8,342 nt of DNA from an uncultured Bacillota bacterium (lineage in GTDB: Bacteria > Bacillota > Clostridia > Caldicoprobacterales > UBA3941): the NCBI GenBank assembly GCA_937960725.1, contig CALGOY010000039.1:1-8342 (forward strand), written 5' to 3'. This document shows, piece by piece, positions 1-8,102 of this stretch. Within the stretch, counting starts at the first letter, position 1, and every line of letters starts with the position of its first letter. A program made the position numbers and the translations under genes. The notes below the pieces were generated by a model that was not told where the DNA came from, did not search any database, and worked only from the letters and a program-made list of their open reading frames with translations.

Positions 1-2074
1 GGAATGAAACTGCAGTCCATTTTATACTCTGGGTCTCTTTGCGGATTGTCAGCAGCGTAGTGCCGCATGGAAAATGATTTAAGGAAAACAACATGGTACA
101 CACCGCTGTGAGCCAGGTCCAACCATTATTAACCAACAGTTCTCTTAAAGCGTCTAGGCTATCTAACTCCAGCATAGCGCCAGTTGACATATAGCTCATT
201 ATTATAATGGGAATTACGATTTCGTTAGCCGGCAGTCCTAAAATAAAGGCCATTAGAATATAGCCATCAAGTCCTATCCAATACGCAAAAGGATCTAAAA
301 ATCGAGCTGCATGATCCAACAAGCTCATGCCTGCTACAGATATATTGGCCATAATCCAGATTATAAGCCCTGCGGGTGCCGCTACGGTTATAGCCCTGCC
401 CAGTACGAACAAGGTGCGATCTAGCAAGGAGCGAACTAAGATCCTGACAACCTGGGGCTTCCTATAGGGAGGCAGCTCCAGCGTAAAGGAAGAAGGCAAT
501 CCCTTCAAAATAGTCTTTGATAACAACTTAGAAACTACAAGGGTAATTACAACCCCTAATACTATAGCTCCCAGCACGGTTAAGGCAGCAACTACTGATT
601 TAAAAGCCCCTAGCGTCCCTGCAATAAAGATTGTAGATAGTGAAATCAACAGAGGAAAGCGCCCATTGCAGGGAACGAAGTTATTAGTAATGGTAGCAAT
701 AAGCCTCTCCCTGGGAGATTCTATAATCCTACAGGCGATCACTCCTGCAGCATTGCAGCCAAAGCCCATGCACATCGTTAAAGCCTGTTTCCCATGGGCG
801 CAAGCCTTCTTAAAAAAGTTATCCAGGTTGAATGCCACCCTAGGCAGGTAGCCTAAATCCTCCAGCAGGGTAAATAGTGGGAAAAATATTGCCATAGGCG
901 GGAGCATAACAGATACTACCCAGGCCAGGGTTCTATATATTCCCAATACCAGAACCCCATGAAGCCATGTAGGGGCACCGATAGCATTAAACCAATTGGT
1001 CAAATGACCTTCTATCCAAAATAACCCTTTAGAAAGCAGTTCTGAAGGATAATTAGCCCCTTCGATGGTAATCCAAAACACTATCCCAAGCAGGATAAGC
1101 ATAATTGGAATTCCCCATCTCTTAGACGTTAAAATATCATCAATCCTGCGGTCAATTTGATTATAGCTATGGTCCTTAATAGTTACCGTCTGCCTGACAA
1201 TATTCTCCGCTGCCTTCACAATGGAGGACACTATTAAATCCCGCACTCTTTCTCCAGAAAGCCCGGCCTTAAGCAAAATTTCCTTGGCTTCTGCCATAGC
1301 CCGCTTAAGCTGAGGTTTTTTCATCAGATCAAAATTGAAATATCTTTCCAGAGATTGAAGTATTTTGGGGTCCCCTTCCAATAATCTAAGAGCCGCCCAG
1401 CGGCTGTCAATTACACCCCCTACAAGTTGCCCCAGATAAGGGATTAATAGCTCAACTGCTTCTTCAATTGGCTCTGGATACTTTATCTTAAATTGCTGTG
1501 AAAAGTTAGATTTTGTTGTAAGCCACTCTACTTGCTCCTTCAAATCCTCAAGCCCATGCCCGCTTCTGGCGCTGGTGCCCACCACAGGCACCCCAAGTAT
1601 TTTAGATAACTTTTGCAAATCGATCTGGATTTTCTTTCTCTTAGCTTCATCCATGAGATTTACGCATACCACTACGTTACTAGTCATTTCTAATATCTGA
1701 AGTACTAAGTTTAAATTTCTCTCCAAACAGGTAGCATCAGCCACCACTACGGTTCCATGGACATTCCCAAAGCATATAAAATCTCTAGCCACTTCCTCTT
1801 CAACAGAGCTGGCCAGCAAAGAATAGGTTCCAGGAAGATCTACCAATATATAGGTTCTGTCTTTATATCTATACTTGCCTTGAGCATTGGTAACAGTTTT
1901 CCCAGGCCAGTTTCCGGTATGCTGTTTCAAACCAGTGAGGCTGTTAAATACTGTGCTTTTGCCGGTATTGGGATTCCCGGCTAGGGCTATGACTATATCT
2001 TCTGCCGATTCTACTTGAACTTCATACATTTCCTTTAGGGCGTTTAGACCCGTTGATTGACTTGTAAGACCCAC
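1..2074 (-). CDS. feoB: Ferrous iron transport protein B (FeoB), 3' end cut by window edge
   Basis: FeoB is the inner-membrane Fe(II) transporter with an N-terminal GTPase. The frame is open without a stop from the GTG at 2074 to the window edge, giving 691 codons, so only a short C-terminal tail should be missing. G-protein motifs are visible: G1 GNPNTGKST (residues 33-41), a conserved Thr near 60, G3 DLPG (79-82) and G4 NLMD (139-142). A linker helical region follows, then a multi-span membrane part with the two pore/gate motifs GFGCN (Cys440) and PCNGRFP (Cys469), and the C-terminal HFPCGTT motif (Cys670). The GTG start is chosen because a strong AGGGGAGG site lies just upstream, overlapping the feoA stop; an ATG at codon 16 is a weaker alternative. 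It follows feoA by 16 bp, so the two are co-transcribed. No feoC is seen before the edge. The family call is secure. Confidence 0.97.
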   Translation of the reverse strand, partial: MGLTSQSTGLNALKEMYEVQVESAEDIVIALAGNPNTGKSTVFNSLTGLKQHTGNWPGKTVTNAQGKYRYKDRTYILVDLPGTYSLLASSVEEEVARDFICFGNVHGTVVVADATCLERNLNLVLQILEMTSNVVVCVNLMDEAKRKKIQIDLQKLSKILGVPVVGTSARSGHGLEDLKEQVEWLTTKSNFSQQFKIKYPEPIEEAVELLIPYLGQLVGGVIDSRWAALRLLEGDPKILQSLERYFNFDLMKKPQLKRAMAEAKEILLKAGLSGERVRDLIVSSIVKAAENIVRQTVTIKDHSYNQIDRRIDDILTSKRWGIPIMLILLGIVFWITIEGANYPSELLSKGLFWIEGHLTNWFNAIGAPTWLHGVLVLGIYRTLAWVVSVMLPPMAIFFPLFTLLEDLGYLPRVAFNLDNFFKKACAHGKQALTMCMGFGCNAAGVIACRIIESPRERLIATITNNFVPCNGRFPLLISLSTIFIAGTLGAFKSVVAALTVLGAIVLGVVITLVVSKLLSKTILKGLPSSFTLELPPYRKPQVVRILVRSLLDRTLFVLGRAITVAAPAGLIIWIMANISVAGMSLLDHAARFLDPFAYWIGLDGYILMAFILGLPANEIVIPIIIMSYMSTGAMLELDSLDALRELLVNNGWTWLTAVCTMLFSLNHFPCGTTLLTIRKETQSIKWTAVSF

Positions 2075-2090
2075 TTAATCCGCCTCCCCT

Positions 2091-2339
2091 CTATATAGCC
2101 GACAGTGGCTCTATCATTATTTTAGATGCCTCTTCCTCACGAAGAGCGATAACTGCGCCACGGATCTGATAAGCGGTTGGATCCCCTGAGGGACTTTTTC
2201 GGATAGCCTCTACCACCGTATCTATGATTAATCCCAAATCCATCATCCTTCTCCTAACTGGCCCTTCCACCACAAGCTCTTTAACTTTTCCATAGCATCC
2301 CATAGGTAACATATTTAAAGGAATATAATTTTCTTTCAT
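2091..2339 (-). CDS. feoA: Ferrous iron transport protein A (FeoA)
   Basis: An 82-residue SH3-like FeoA protein, a cytosolic partner thought to modulate FeoB. The sequence has the usual family pattern: an opening stretch ending in PMGCYGKVKEL, then RRRMMDLGLI (about residues 29-38), and a C-terminal strand with GAVIALREEEASKI. The length is normal for a single-domain FeoA. The ATG start is preceded by a perfect AAGGAGG at 2347-2353, eight bases upstream. It is the first gene of a feoA-feoB operon and is divergent from the MntR-like regulator at 2497, whose product is its likely controller. The TAG stop sits beside the ribosome binding site of feoB, which suggests coupled translation. Confidence 0.95.
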   Translation of the reverse strand: MKENYIPLNMLPMGCYGKVKELVVEGPVRRRMMDLGLIIDTVVEAIRKSPSGDPTAYQIRGAVIALREEEASKIMIEPLSAI

Positions 2340-2379
2340 TTAAAAGCCTCCTTGCTCGGTCATATTATCTAAGCCTACC

Positions 2380-2418
2380 CTCATAGACTTAACTGAGAGT
2401 AAAAAAGTTACCTATGAG
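2380..2418. promoter_or_regulatory. Imperfect inverted repeat, candidate operator of feoAB/mntR
   Basis: CTCATAG (2380-2386) is matched by CTATGAG (2412-2418). Nested inside, TAACT (2390-2394) is matched by AGTTA (2406-2410), leaving an 11-base centre. On each strand a half-site thus reads roughly CTCATAG-(A/G)-TAACT with a small offset. It lies just downstream of the predicted feoA start point and between the two divergent genes, where a metalloregulator operator is expected. It resembles the TAGGTTA-type half-site of DtxR-family boxes only loosely. It could instead form a stem-loop in the feoA leader RNA. Function is inferred; the repeat is seen. Confidence 0.45.
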
Positions 2419-2429
2419 CAATATATGAT

Positions 2430-2458
2430 TTTAATAATATTAGTGCTACATATATAAT
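2430..2458 (+). promoter_or_regulatory. Predicted promoter of the mntR-like gene
   Basis: A perfect TATAAT lies at 2453-2458, with a weak TTTAAT at 2430-2435 seventeen bases upstream. A start near 2465 would give a leader of about 30 bases before the GTG at 2497. It overlaps the predicted feoA promoter on the other strand, so the two would compete or be co-regulated. Confidence 0.35.
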
Positions 2459-2461
2459 CAA
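2434..2461 (-). promoter_or_regulatory. Predicted sigma-A-type promoter of feoAB
   Basis: On the minus strand TTGATT (2461-2456) is followed after 16 bases by TATTAT (2439-2434), a fair match to TTGACA-N17-TATAAT. Transcription would start near 2426, placing the inverted repeat at 2380-2418 at the very beginning of the transcript. The region is very AT-rich, so chance matches are easy. Confidence 0.4.
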
Positions 2462-2496
2462 AAATATATTTATATATTTAGAAGGGTGGTATCCCT

Positions 2497-2976
2497 GTGA
2501 AAAACAAAGATAGAAAGTTCTATACATTTCGCGGATATCAAATGTTAAAGCAAAATAAAAAGCTTCTGACACCAAGCATGGAAGACTACTTGGAAATGAT
2601 ATATAGAAATTTTCAAAAAGAAGGATATGTCAGGATTCAGCAACTGGCAGAACAGCTCAATGTACAAGCCCCTTCAGCTACTAGAAACGTTCAAAAGTTA
2701 GCAAAAGCCGGCCTAGTGGATTATGAAAGATATGGCATAATTAAATTAACCCAAAGAGGTAAAGAGATTGGACGCTTCCTTCTAGAGCGGCATATGCTCA
2801 TCGAAAGTTTTTTAAAAAAGTTAGGAGTAACCGATACTCTGCTTAGGGATACTGAAATGATCGAACATCAGATCAGCATGGATACCTTGGAAAAAATAAG
2901 ATTATTCAATCAATTTCTCGAGGATAATCCAGATGTGCTTGAAAGATTTGAGGAATATAGAAAAGCCCGCTGCTGA
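2497..2976 (+). CDS. mntR: DtxR/MntR-family metal-dependent transcriptional repressor
   Basis: A 159-residue repressor with an N-terminal winged helix (about residues 26-90, with the recognition region around AEQLNVQAPSATRNVQKL) and a C-terminal metal-binding and dimerisation domain. It aligns by eye with Bacillus MntR from TPSMEDYLEMIY onward. All six MntR metal ligands appear to be present: Asp30, Glu33, His99, Glu120, Glu123 and His124. Glu120 occupies the position that is Cys in the iron-sensing DtxR. There is no C-terminal SH3-like domain, as in MntR and unlike DtxR/IdeR. The GTG start has GAAGGGTGG eight to sixteen bases upstream and gives about 22 extra residues compared with MntR; an ATG at codon 16 is the alternative. 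Its divergent position next to feoAB suggests it represses them. Whether Mn(II) or Fe(II) is the real signal cannot be told from sequence; the symbol reflects the ligand set. Confidence 0.88.
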   Translation: MKNKDRKFYTFRGYQMLKQNKKLLTPSMEDYLEMIYRNFQKEGYVRIQQLAEQLNVQAPSATRNVQKLAKAGLVDYERYGIIKLTQRGKEIGRFLLERHMLIESFLKKLGVTDTLLRDTEMIEHQISMDTLEKIRLFNQFLEDNPDVLERFEEYRKARC

Positions 2977-3001
2977 ATATGGTTTTGTAAACAATAAAAC
3001 T

Positions 3002-3029
3002 AGAGAGGAAATCGATCGATTTCCTCTCT
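3002..3029. terminator. Perfect 28-bp palindrome, probable bidirectional terminator
   Basis: The arms AGAGAGGAA (3002-3010) and TTCCTCTCT (3021-3029) flank the self-complementary ATCGATCGAT, so the whole 28 bp is a perfect palindrome that can fold into a stem of about 12 pairs with a small GATC loop. It lies 25 bp after the mntR-like stop and 15 bp after the GH43 stop, between convergent genes. For the minus-strand gene it is followed by TAGTTTTATTG, a usable U-rich tail. The plus-strand side has only a poor one. Confidence 0.7.
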
Positions 3030-3044
3030 TCTAAACAATTAGTA

Positions 3045-4013
3045 TTATTTAAAACAAGGTTGCTCATCCGTAGTTGGGATTATAGTGCATATGGAACCAT
3101 CTTCCCTAAAATGCATGCGATCTATACAAACTTGCCGATCACTTCCTCCTTTAAGCGGATCTGTATGGCAGTGATATACAATGAGCATTTCACTTCCATC
3201 CTGCGAAAAAATGCAACAGCTATGGCCTGGGCCGGATACTCTTGGATAATCGTGCATAAGTATGGGATTGCCTTCGTATTTGATATAAGGCCCTAATGGG
3301 TTTTTAGCGGTAGCATAGCCTACAGCGTAATACTTCTCCATATAGTAGTTAGCCGAATAAGTAATATAATATAGGCCATTTCGCTTAAACAGAAAAGACC
3401 CCTCGTTCCAACGGCGACCAGTATGAGCTGACCAATTTTCCCATTCCTGGCATGGCCTTAATAATAGCTTGTGTTCCCCTTCAATTTCTGTCATATCATC
3501 TGAAAGTCTTGCACCATAAATATGACTTTCTTCAAAGTCGCCTACTTTGTGTTTATAGCAGCAGCGGGAATAAGTAATATATTTCGAATCGTCATCATCA
3601 ATAAAAACATTTGCATCTATTACAGGATAACCAGGATCAAATAGAGGCTCATCCTTTAAATCTTCAAAGGGCCCTAATGGATTATCTGATACCGCCACTC
3701 CAATCCTAAAATTTTCTTCTTCGTTTTGTGGATTATATTTCCAATTAGCACTAAAAAACAGATAATATTTATCGTTATATTCGACACACTCCGGAGCCCA
3801 AAAACAGTCTTTAGCCCATAAGCTTTTTCGCCCATCATAGCATAAACCTTCTTCCTTCCAATTAATTAAATCATTTGAAGACCATACTTTAAAACCTATA
3901 GGGCTTGAAGTTGCATAAAGATAATATTTTCCCCTAAACCTTGGGCTATTAGGTTTTAGCACAAATGGATCCCCAATTCCTGTAATGTTTAATGGATTCT
4001 TATAAGTCTTCAT
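3045..4013 (-). CDS. Glycoside hydrolase family 43 protein (intracellular beta-xylosidase / alpha-L-arabinofuranosidase type)
   Basis: A 322-residue single-domain GH43 five-bladed propeller enzyme, an inverting hydrolase of xylose- or arabinose-containing oligosaccharides. The catalytic set is visible: Asp15 in GIGDPF (general base), Asp133 in VIDANVF (pKa modulator) and Glu204 in RRWNEGSF (general acid). WAPE (72-75) and GPGH (261-264) are also family-typical. There is no signal peptide, so it should act in the cytoplasm on imported oligosaccharides. The ATG is preceded by AAGGAGAG (minus strand, 4028-4021), which supports the start. It is divergent from the broken DUF4886 gene, and GH51 lies further on. 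Exact substrate and subfamily cannot be told by eye. The reading frame and key residues look intact, in contrast to its decayed neighbours. Confidence 0.9.
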   Translation of the reverse strand: MKTYKNPLNITGIGDPFVLKPNSPRFRGKYYLYATSSPIGFKVWSSNDLINWKEEGLCYDGRKSLWAKDCFWAPECVEYNDKYYLFFSANWKYNPQNEEENFRIGVAVSDNPLGPFEDLKDEPLFDPGYPVIDANVFIDDDDSKYITYSRCCYKHKVGDFEESHIYGARLSDDMTEIEGEHKLLLRPCQEWENWSAHTGRRWNEGSFLFKRNGLYYITYSANYYMEKYYAVGYATAKNPLGPYIKYEGNPILMHDYPRVSGPGHSCCIFSQDGSEMLIVYHCHTDPLKGGSDRQVCIDRMHFREDGSICTIIPTTDEQPCFK

Positions 4014-4173
4014 TTTACTTCTCTCCTTGTGTATATAGTCAATACAGGTGTAGATAATGAAGTATTTTATTTATTTAATCATCCCCTATATTCCCTCTTT
4101 TCACTGAGATAATTTTATGATAGACTTTCAATATATGAAGATATAATACTTATAGATTTGGAGTGGTATATTT
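4014..4173. promoter_or_regulatory. Divergent intergenic region between GH43 and the DUF4886 pseudogene
   Basis: This 160-bp AT-rich spacer has no ORF. On the plus strand a perfect TATAAT (4142-4147) with TAGACT (4121-4126, 15-bp spacing) could serve the DUF4886 gene, followed by the ribosome binding site GGAGTGG (4160-4166). The GH43 ribosome binding site lies at 4021-4028 on the minus strand. I do not see a convincing GH43 promoter or operator. Confidence 0.4.
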
Positions 4174-4743
4174 ATGAATATACTGGCAATAGGCAATAGC
4201 TTTTCGCAGGACGCAACCAGATATCTGTATGATATCGCACTGTCGGATAATGTAAACATAAAGGTAGTAAATTTATATATAGGAGGATGTTCACTAGAAT
4301 TACACTAGAATAATGCATTAAATAATTCCAGCTCCTACTTATACGAACTAAACGGTAAATCAACGGAAAAAATGGTTTCCATAAAGGATGCATTAACAAG
4401 CGATAAATGGGATTACGTCACCTTGCAGCAAGTAAGTCATCAAAGTATTAATTATGAAACATATCAACCATACTTGACTAATTTATCTAATTATGTGAAA
4501 CAGTATGCCCCTCAAGCCCAGCAGCTAATCCATCAGACCTGGGCATATGAAGAAAATTCCGAAAGGCTCACTGAAGAATTAGGTTATTCGAGCCAATACG
4601 ATATGTTCTGTGATATAAAATCAGCATATGAAAAAGCCTCTAGAGATTTAGGCAATCTTAAGATAATACCAAGCGGGGAAGCTTTTCAAATTGCATTAAA
4701 AAAATGCGCTCATGAGGCAGTAATGAAATATGGTTCGATTTAA
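4174..4743 (+). pseudogene. DUF4886 (SGNH-hydrolase-like) protein, broken by in-frame TAG
   Basis: One frame runs from the ATG at 4174 to the TAA at 4741-4743 (190 codons including the stop), interrupted only by TAG at codon 45 (4306-4308). Before the stop it reads MNILAIGNSFSQDATRYLYD..., with block-I GNSFSQD (residues 7-13) and GGCSLELH (38-45 region). After it come NNALNNSSSYLYELNGKS, SIKDAL, WDYVTLQQVSHQS and HQTWAYE, all typical of DUF4886. Family members usually read HWNN at the break, so TGG to TAG is the likely mutation. The protein would also be short: relatives I recall are clearly longer and end with a D-x-x-H catalytic block followed by a KYG-like motif. Here only AHEAVMKYGSI remains before the stop, so the 3' part looks deleted as well. 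It ends 3 bp from the convergent GH51 gene. It was probably a carbohydrate-active or esterase-like enzyme of the same locus. Confidence 0.82.
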
Positions 4744-4746
4744 TTG

Positions 4747-6353
<1,607 letters not shown>

Positions 6354-6596
6354 TCATCTTTTCATTGAAGTTTTAGCCATAACGAATATCTCTGATATTC
6401 CCACTTCTTTATAACCAGCAAGGGTGAAACCTAAAGGCTTATACAGAAACCCTCTATGGCCTTGAAGCTCAATAGGATCGCTCACAGAAGCAAAAATGAC
6501 ATATAAAACTGGATACAAACATGTAAATGCTATGATAGTTAATAATATATAATTTATTATATTAAACACCTTGTCACCGCTTGTTTTACTAGTCAT
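6354..6596 (-). pseudogene. LplC/YtcP-like sugar ABC transporter permease, N-terminal remnant
   Basis: The fragment is 80 residues from an ATG at 6596, which is well placed after GGAGGTGAG (minus strand, 6609-6601). It begins MTSKTSGDKVFNIINYILL, then has one clear membrane helix (YILLTIIAFTCLYPVLYVIFAS), SDPIELQGHRGFLYKPLGFTLAGYKEV, and stops 15 residues later. LplC-type permeases are close to 300 residues with six helices and an EAA loop, so about 70% of the protein, including the ATPase-coupling loop, is gone. The last residues (GISEIFVMAKTSMKR) do not match the family where the frame should continue, which points to a deletion joined to unrelated or out-of-phase sequence. It starts 18 bp after the LplB-like stop, as expected for an operon partner. 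It cannot be a working permease. Confidence 0.82.
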
Positions 6597-6614
6597 AAAT
6601 CTCACCTCCAACTT

Positions 6615-7319
6615 CTACCACAAGCTAGTATCAGACATTCTCCGTGCAGCTGCATTAGCACACCACAAGAATATGAAATTAACTACCGAACTCATTAACC
6701 CAACAGCCGTTGAATAGCTGTAATCAAACTCCTGCAATCCCCGGCGATATACATATGAAGCTATAACATCTGCTTTCTCATATGTGATGGGATTATATAA
6801 AAGAATAATTTTCTCATGGGATGATCCTAACATTCCTCCAATAGCGAATATCAACAAAATGGTTATGGTTGGCGCTATACCAGGAAGGGTTATGTGCCAC
6901 ATGCGTCTAAATCTACCCGCACCGTCAATTGTTGCAGATTCACATAATTCCGGATTTATATTTGTTATAGCAGCCAAATAAATAATACTATCCCAGCCTA
7001 CATTCTGCCATATACCTGAAAATGTATATATAGGTCTAAATAAATTAGCGTTTGCCAATAGTGGACTACGCTCGCCACCAAACATAACTATAATATCATT
7101 TATCAATCTTTCCGATTCACAGAAAATACGCACTAGACCGCAGACAACCACCAACGAAATAAAATGAGGCATATAAGTGATAGTCTGGACTGCCCTCCTA
7201 AATTTCTTGTTGGCTACTTCATTTAGTAAGAGAGCCAATATTATGGGAGCAGGAAATCCGAATATTATAAGTCTGTAGAGTAGTACTGGTGTAACCAGCA
7301 CTACTCTACACTTTTGCAT
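6615..7319 (-). pseudogene. LplB-like sugar ABC transporter permease, 5'-truncated
   Basis: About 220 codons from YRLIIFGFPAPIILALLLNE to the C-terminus match the polysaccharide ABC permease LplB family. The stretch contains TITYMPHFISLVVV, NVGWDSIIYLAAI, the ATPase-coupling EAA loop (ESATIDGAGRFRRMWHITLPG, near residues 127-147 from the nominal ATG) and the end motif SDTSLW. Family members run to about 300 residues, so some 70-90 N-terminal residues, including the first helix, are missing. The nominal ATG at 7319 has no ribosome binding site and lies two bases after the stop of the solute-binding protein remnant. The first dozen codons are one arm of a hairpin (7274-7310) rather than genuine permease sequence. 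The remaining frame is intact, so the loss may be recent. Confidence 0.82.
7274..7310. repeat. 17-bp-arm inverted repeat (hairpin) at the lplB truncation point
   Basis: On the plus strand TGTAGAGTAGTACTGGT (7274-7290) faces ACCAGCACTACTCTACA (7294-7310) across a 3-base centre. Sixteen of 17 positions pair; 7285/7299 is the mismatch. The arm nearer the gene encodes the family-like TPVLLYR of the permease, and the other arm is its inverted copy. It sits exactly where the permease loses its N-terminus, so it looks like a fold-back product of the rearrangement rather than a terminator. There is no U-rich tail. Confidence 0.75.
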
Positions 7320-7321
7320 TA

Positions 7322-7740
7322 TTATCTTGCGTAGTAACGGTCAACTGCCGTCTGCCAAATATTCAGCCATTCCTCAAGTCCCATCTTTTTAGCCGTCTCT
7401 ACAAAATCATCAAATGCTGATACAGGCTCCTGACCCATTATTATCTTTAAGAACGTCTCACTACGCAATGTAGCCAATCTATTGCCAATATCCGCTTCTT
7501 TCGCTGATTCTTCACTGGTAAATGATACCGGAGGTACAGCAGGGGATGCGTCAGTACCTTCAGTCCACATCTTACGTATATCTCCCGAATAGCTGCCAGG
7601 TGAAACTAGGAGCGGGTTAGAATTATGCTCTTCTCGTATAAATGGTCCCTGATGTAGTTTATATTTCCATATCCCGGTAGAATAGTTGCAAGTATAAACA
7701 ATATAAGTAATATACTAGTAAGTTTTCTAAGTCTTATCAT
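7322..7740 (-). pseudogene. Extracellular sugar-binding protein of the ABC importer, internally deleted and frameshifted
   Basis: The two ends of a solute-binding protein are fused out of frame. The start is genuine: ATG at 7740, six bases after AAGGAGGGAG, encoding MIRLRKLTSILLILFILATIL, a clear signal peptide. That frame stops at 7606-7608 after 44 codons. In another frame, open from 7714 to the TAA at 7322-7324, lies the family C-terminus: YSTGIWKYKLHQGPFIREEHN, then NPLLVSPGSYSGDIRKMWTEG, PAVPPVSFT and FLKIIMGQEPVSAFDDFVETAKKMGLEEW, ending DRYYAR. This resembles the ends of LplA-like family 1 binding proteins of about 500 residues, so roughly 350-400 residues are missing. The expected lipobox cysteine is not visible (LPGYG), either mutated or lost at the junction. 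An ATG at 7570 could in principle start an 82-residue peptide, but it has no ribosome binding site. Confidence 0.8.
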
Positions 7741-7761
7741 AAAAACTCCCTCCTTATTAAT

Positions 7762-7793
7762 CTAATATAGTTGTCATAGAACAACGATATTAG
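7762..7793. repeat. 32-bp palindrome in the leader of the importer operon
   Basis: CTAATATaGTTGT (7762-7774) pairs with ACAACgATATTAG (7781-7793) around the six-base centre CATAGA. Twelve of 13 positions pair. It lies about 20 bp upstream of the binding-protein start codon. It could be an operator for a local sugar regulator or a stem-loop in the mRNA leader. There is no U tract, so a terminator is unlikely. Confidence 0.5.
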
Positions 7794-8047
7794 CTACTTC
7801 CTACATGAAACACCCCCTGTTAAATTGATACTAATCTTGTCAAGTGCTATTGCGATGTTGCCCAATTCGTTTTGTGTTTTACATATTACCACAGAGCATC
7901 TATTTTGTGTATAAACAGTTCACACACTTATTGATAATAATTAAAAAAACCATTGATAAAAACTAAATTCATTGATATAACATTAACTTTTTTACAAATT
8001 TAAATATATATTCCAATTTAAGTATGGTTGTCGAAAACTTAATATAG

Positions 8048-8053
8048 TATAAT
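8048..8053 (+). promoter_or_regulatory. Predicted -10 element of the GH172 gene
   Basis: A perfect TATAAT lies 50 bp upstream of the ATG at 8103, leaving a leader of about 40 bases that contains the GAGGAGG ribosome binding site. The -35 region at 17-bp spacing (TGGTTG, 8025-8030) is a poor match; TTGTCG at 8028-8033 is better in sequence but too close. An activator may be needed. Confidence 0.35.
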
Positions 8054-8102
8054 GGAGTTCCAGGAGATTTAAAATTCCTTTCTAATTTGAGGAGGCGTTT
8101 TT

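Larger units (their letters stand above)
7741..8102. promoter_or_regulatory. 362-bp divergent intergenic region between importer operon and GH172
   Basis: No gene is seen. From left to right it holds the ribosome binding site of the binding-protein gene (minus, 7747-7756); a 32-bp palindrome (7762-7793); a minus-strand TTGACA (7843-7838) without a good -10 at normal spacing; TGTGT/ACACA inverted ends at 7906-7926; three ATTGATA copies at 7930, 7952 and 7971; a TATAAT at 8048-8053; and the ribosome binding site GAGGAGG (8089-8095) of the GH172 gene. The middle part (7905-8020) is strongly AT-rich. Confidence 0.55.

Noticed and set aside
666..851. 61-codon plus-strand ORF within feoB
   Set aside because: It is the antisense shadow of the FeoB gate region, which is fully open on the minus strand.
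3002..3029. 28-bp palindrome considered as a regulator site or insertion-sequence end
   Set aside because: Its position between convergent stops and the U-rich tail on the minus strand fit a terminator better, and no transposase or partner repeat is seen.
3060..3296. 78-codon plus-strand ORF inside the GH43 gene
   Set aside because: It is antisense to a gene with clear catalytic motifs, and its translation has no recognisable features.
4306..4308. Programmed stop-codon readthrough or TAG recoding
   Set aside because: Three other genes here end naturally at TAG, and the same gene also lacks its C-terminal catalytic region.
7322..7570. A stand-alone small protein from the ATG at 7570
   Set aside because: It has no ribosome binding site, and family sequence continues upstream in the same frame, so the ATG is an internal Met of the binding protein.
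7838..7843. Perfect minus-strand TTGACA as the importer promoter
   Set aside because: No acceptable -10 is found at 15-19 bp, so it is noted only within the intergenic region.
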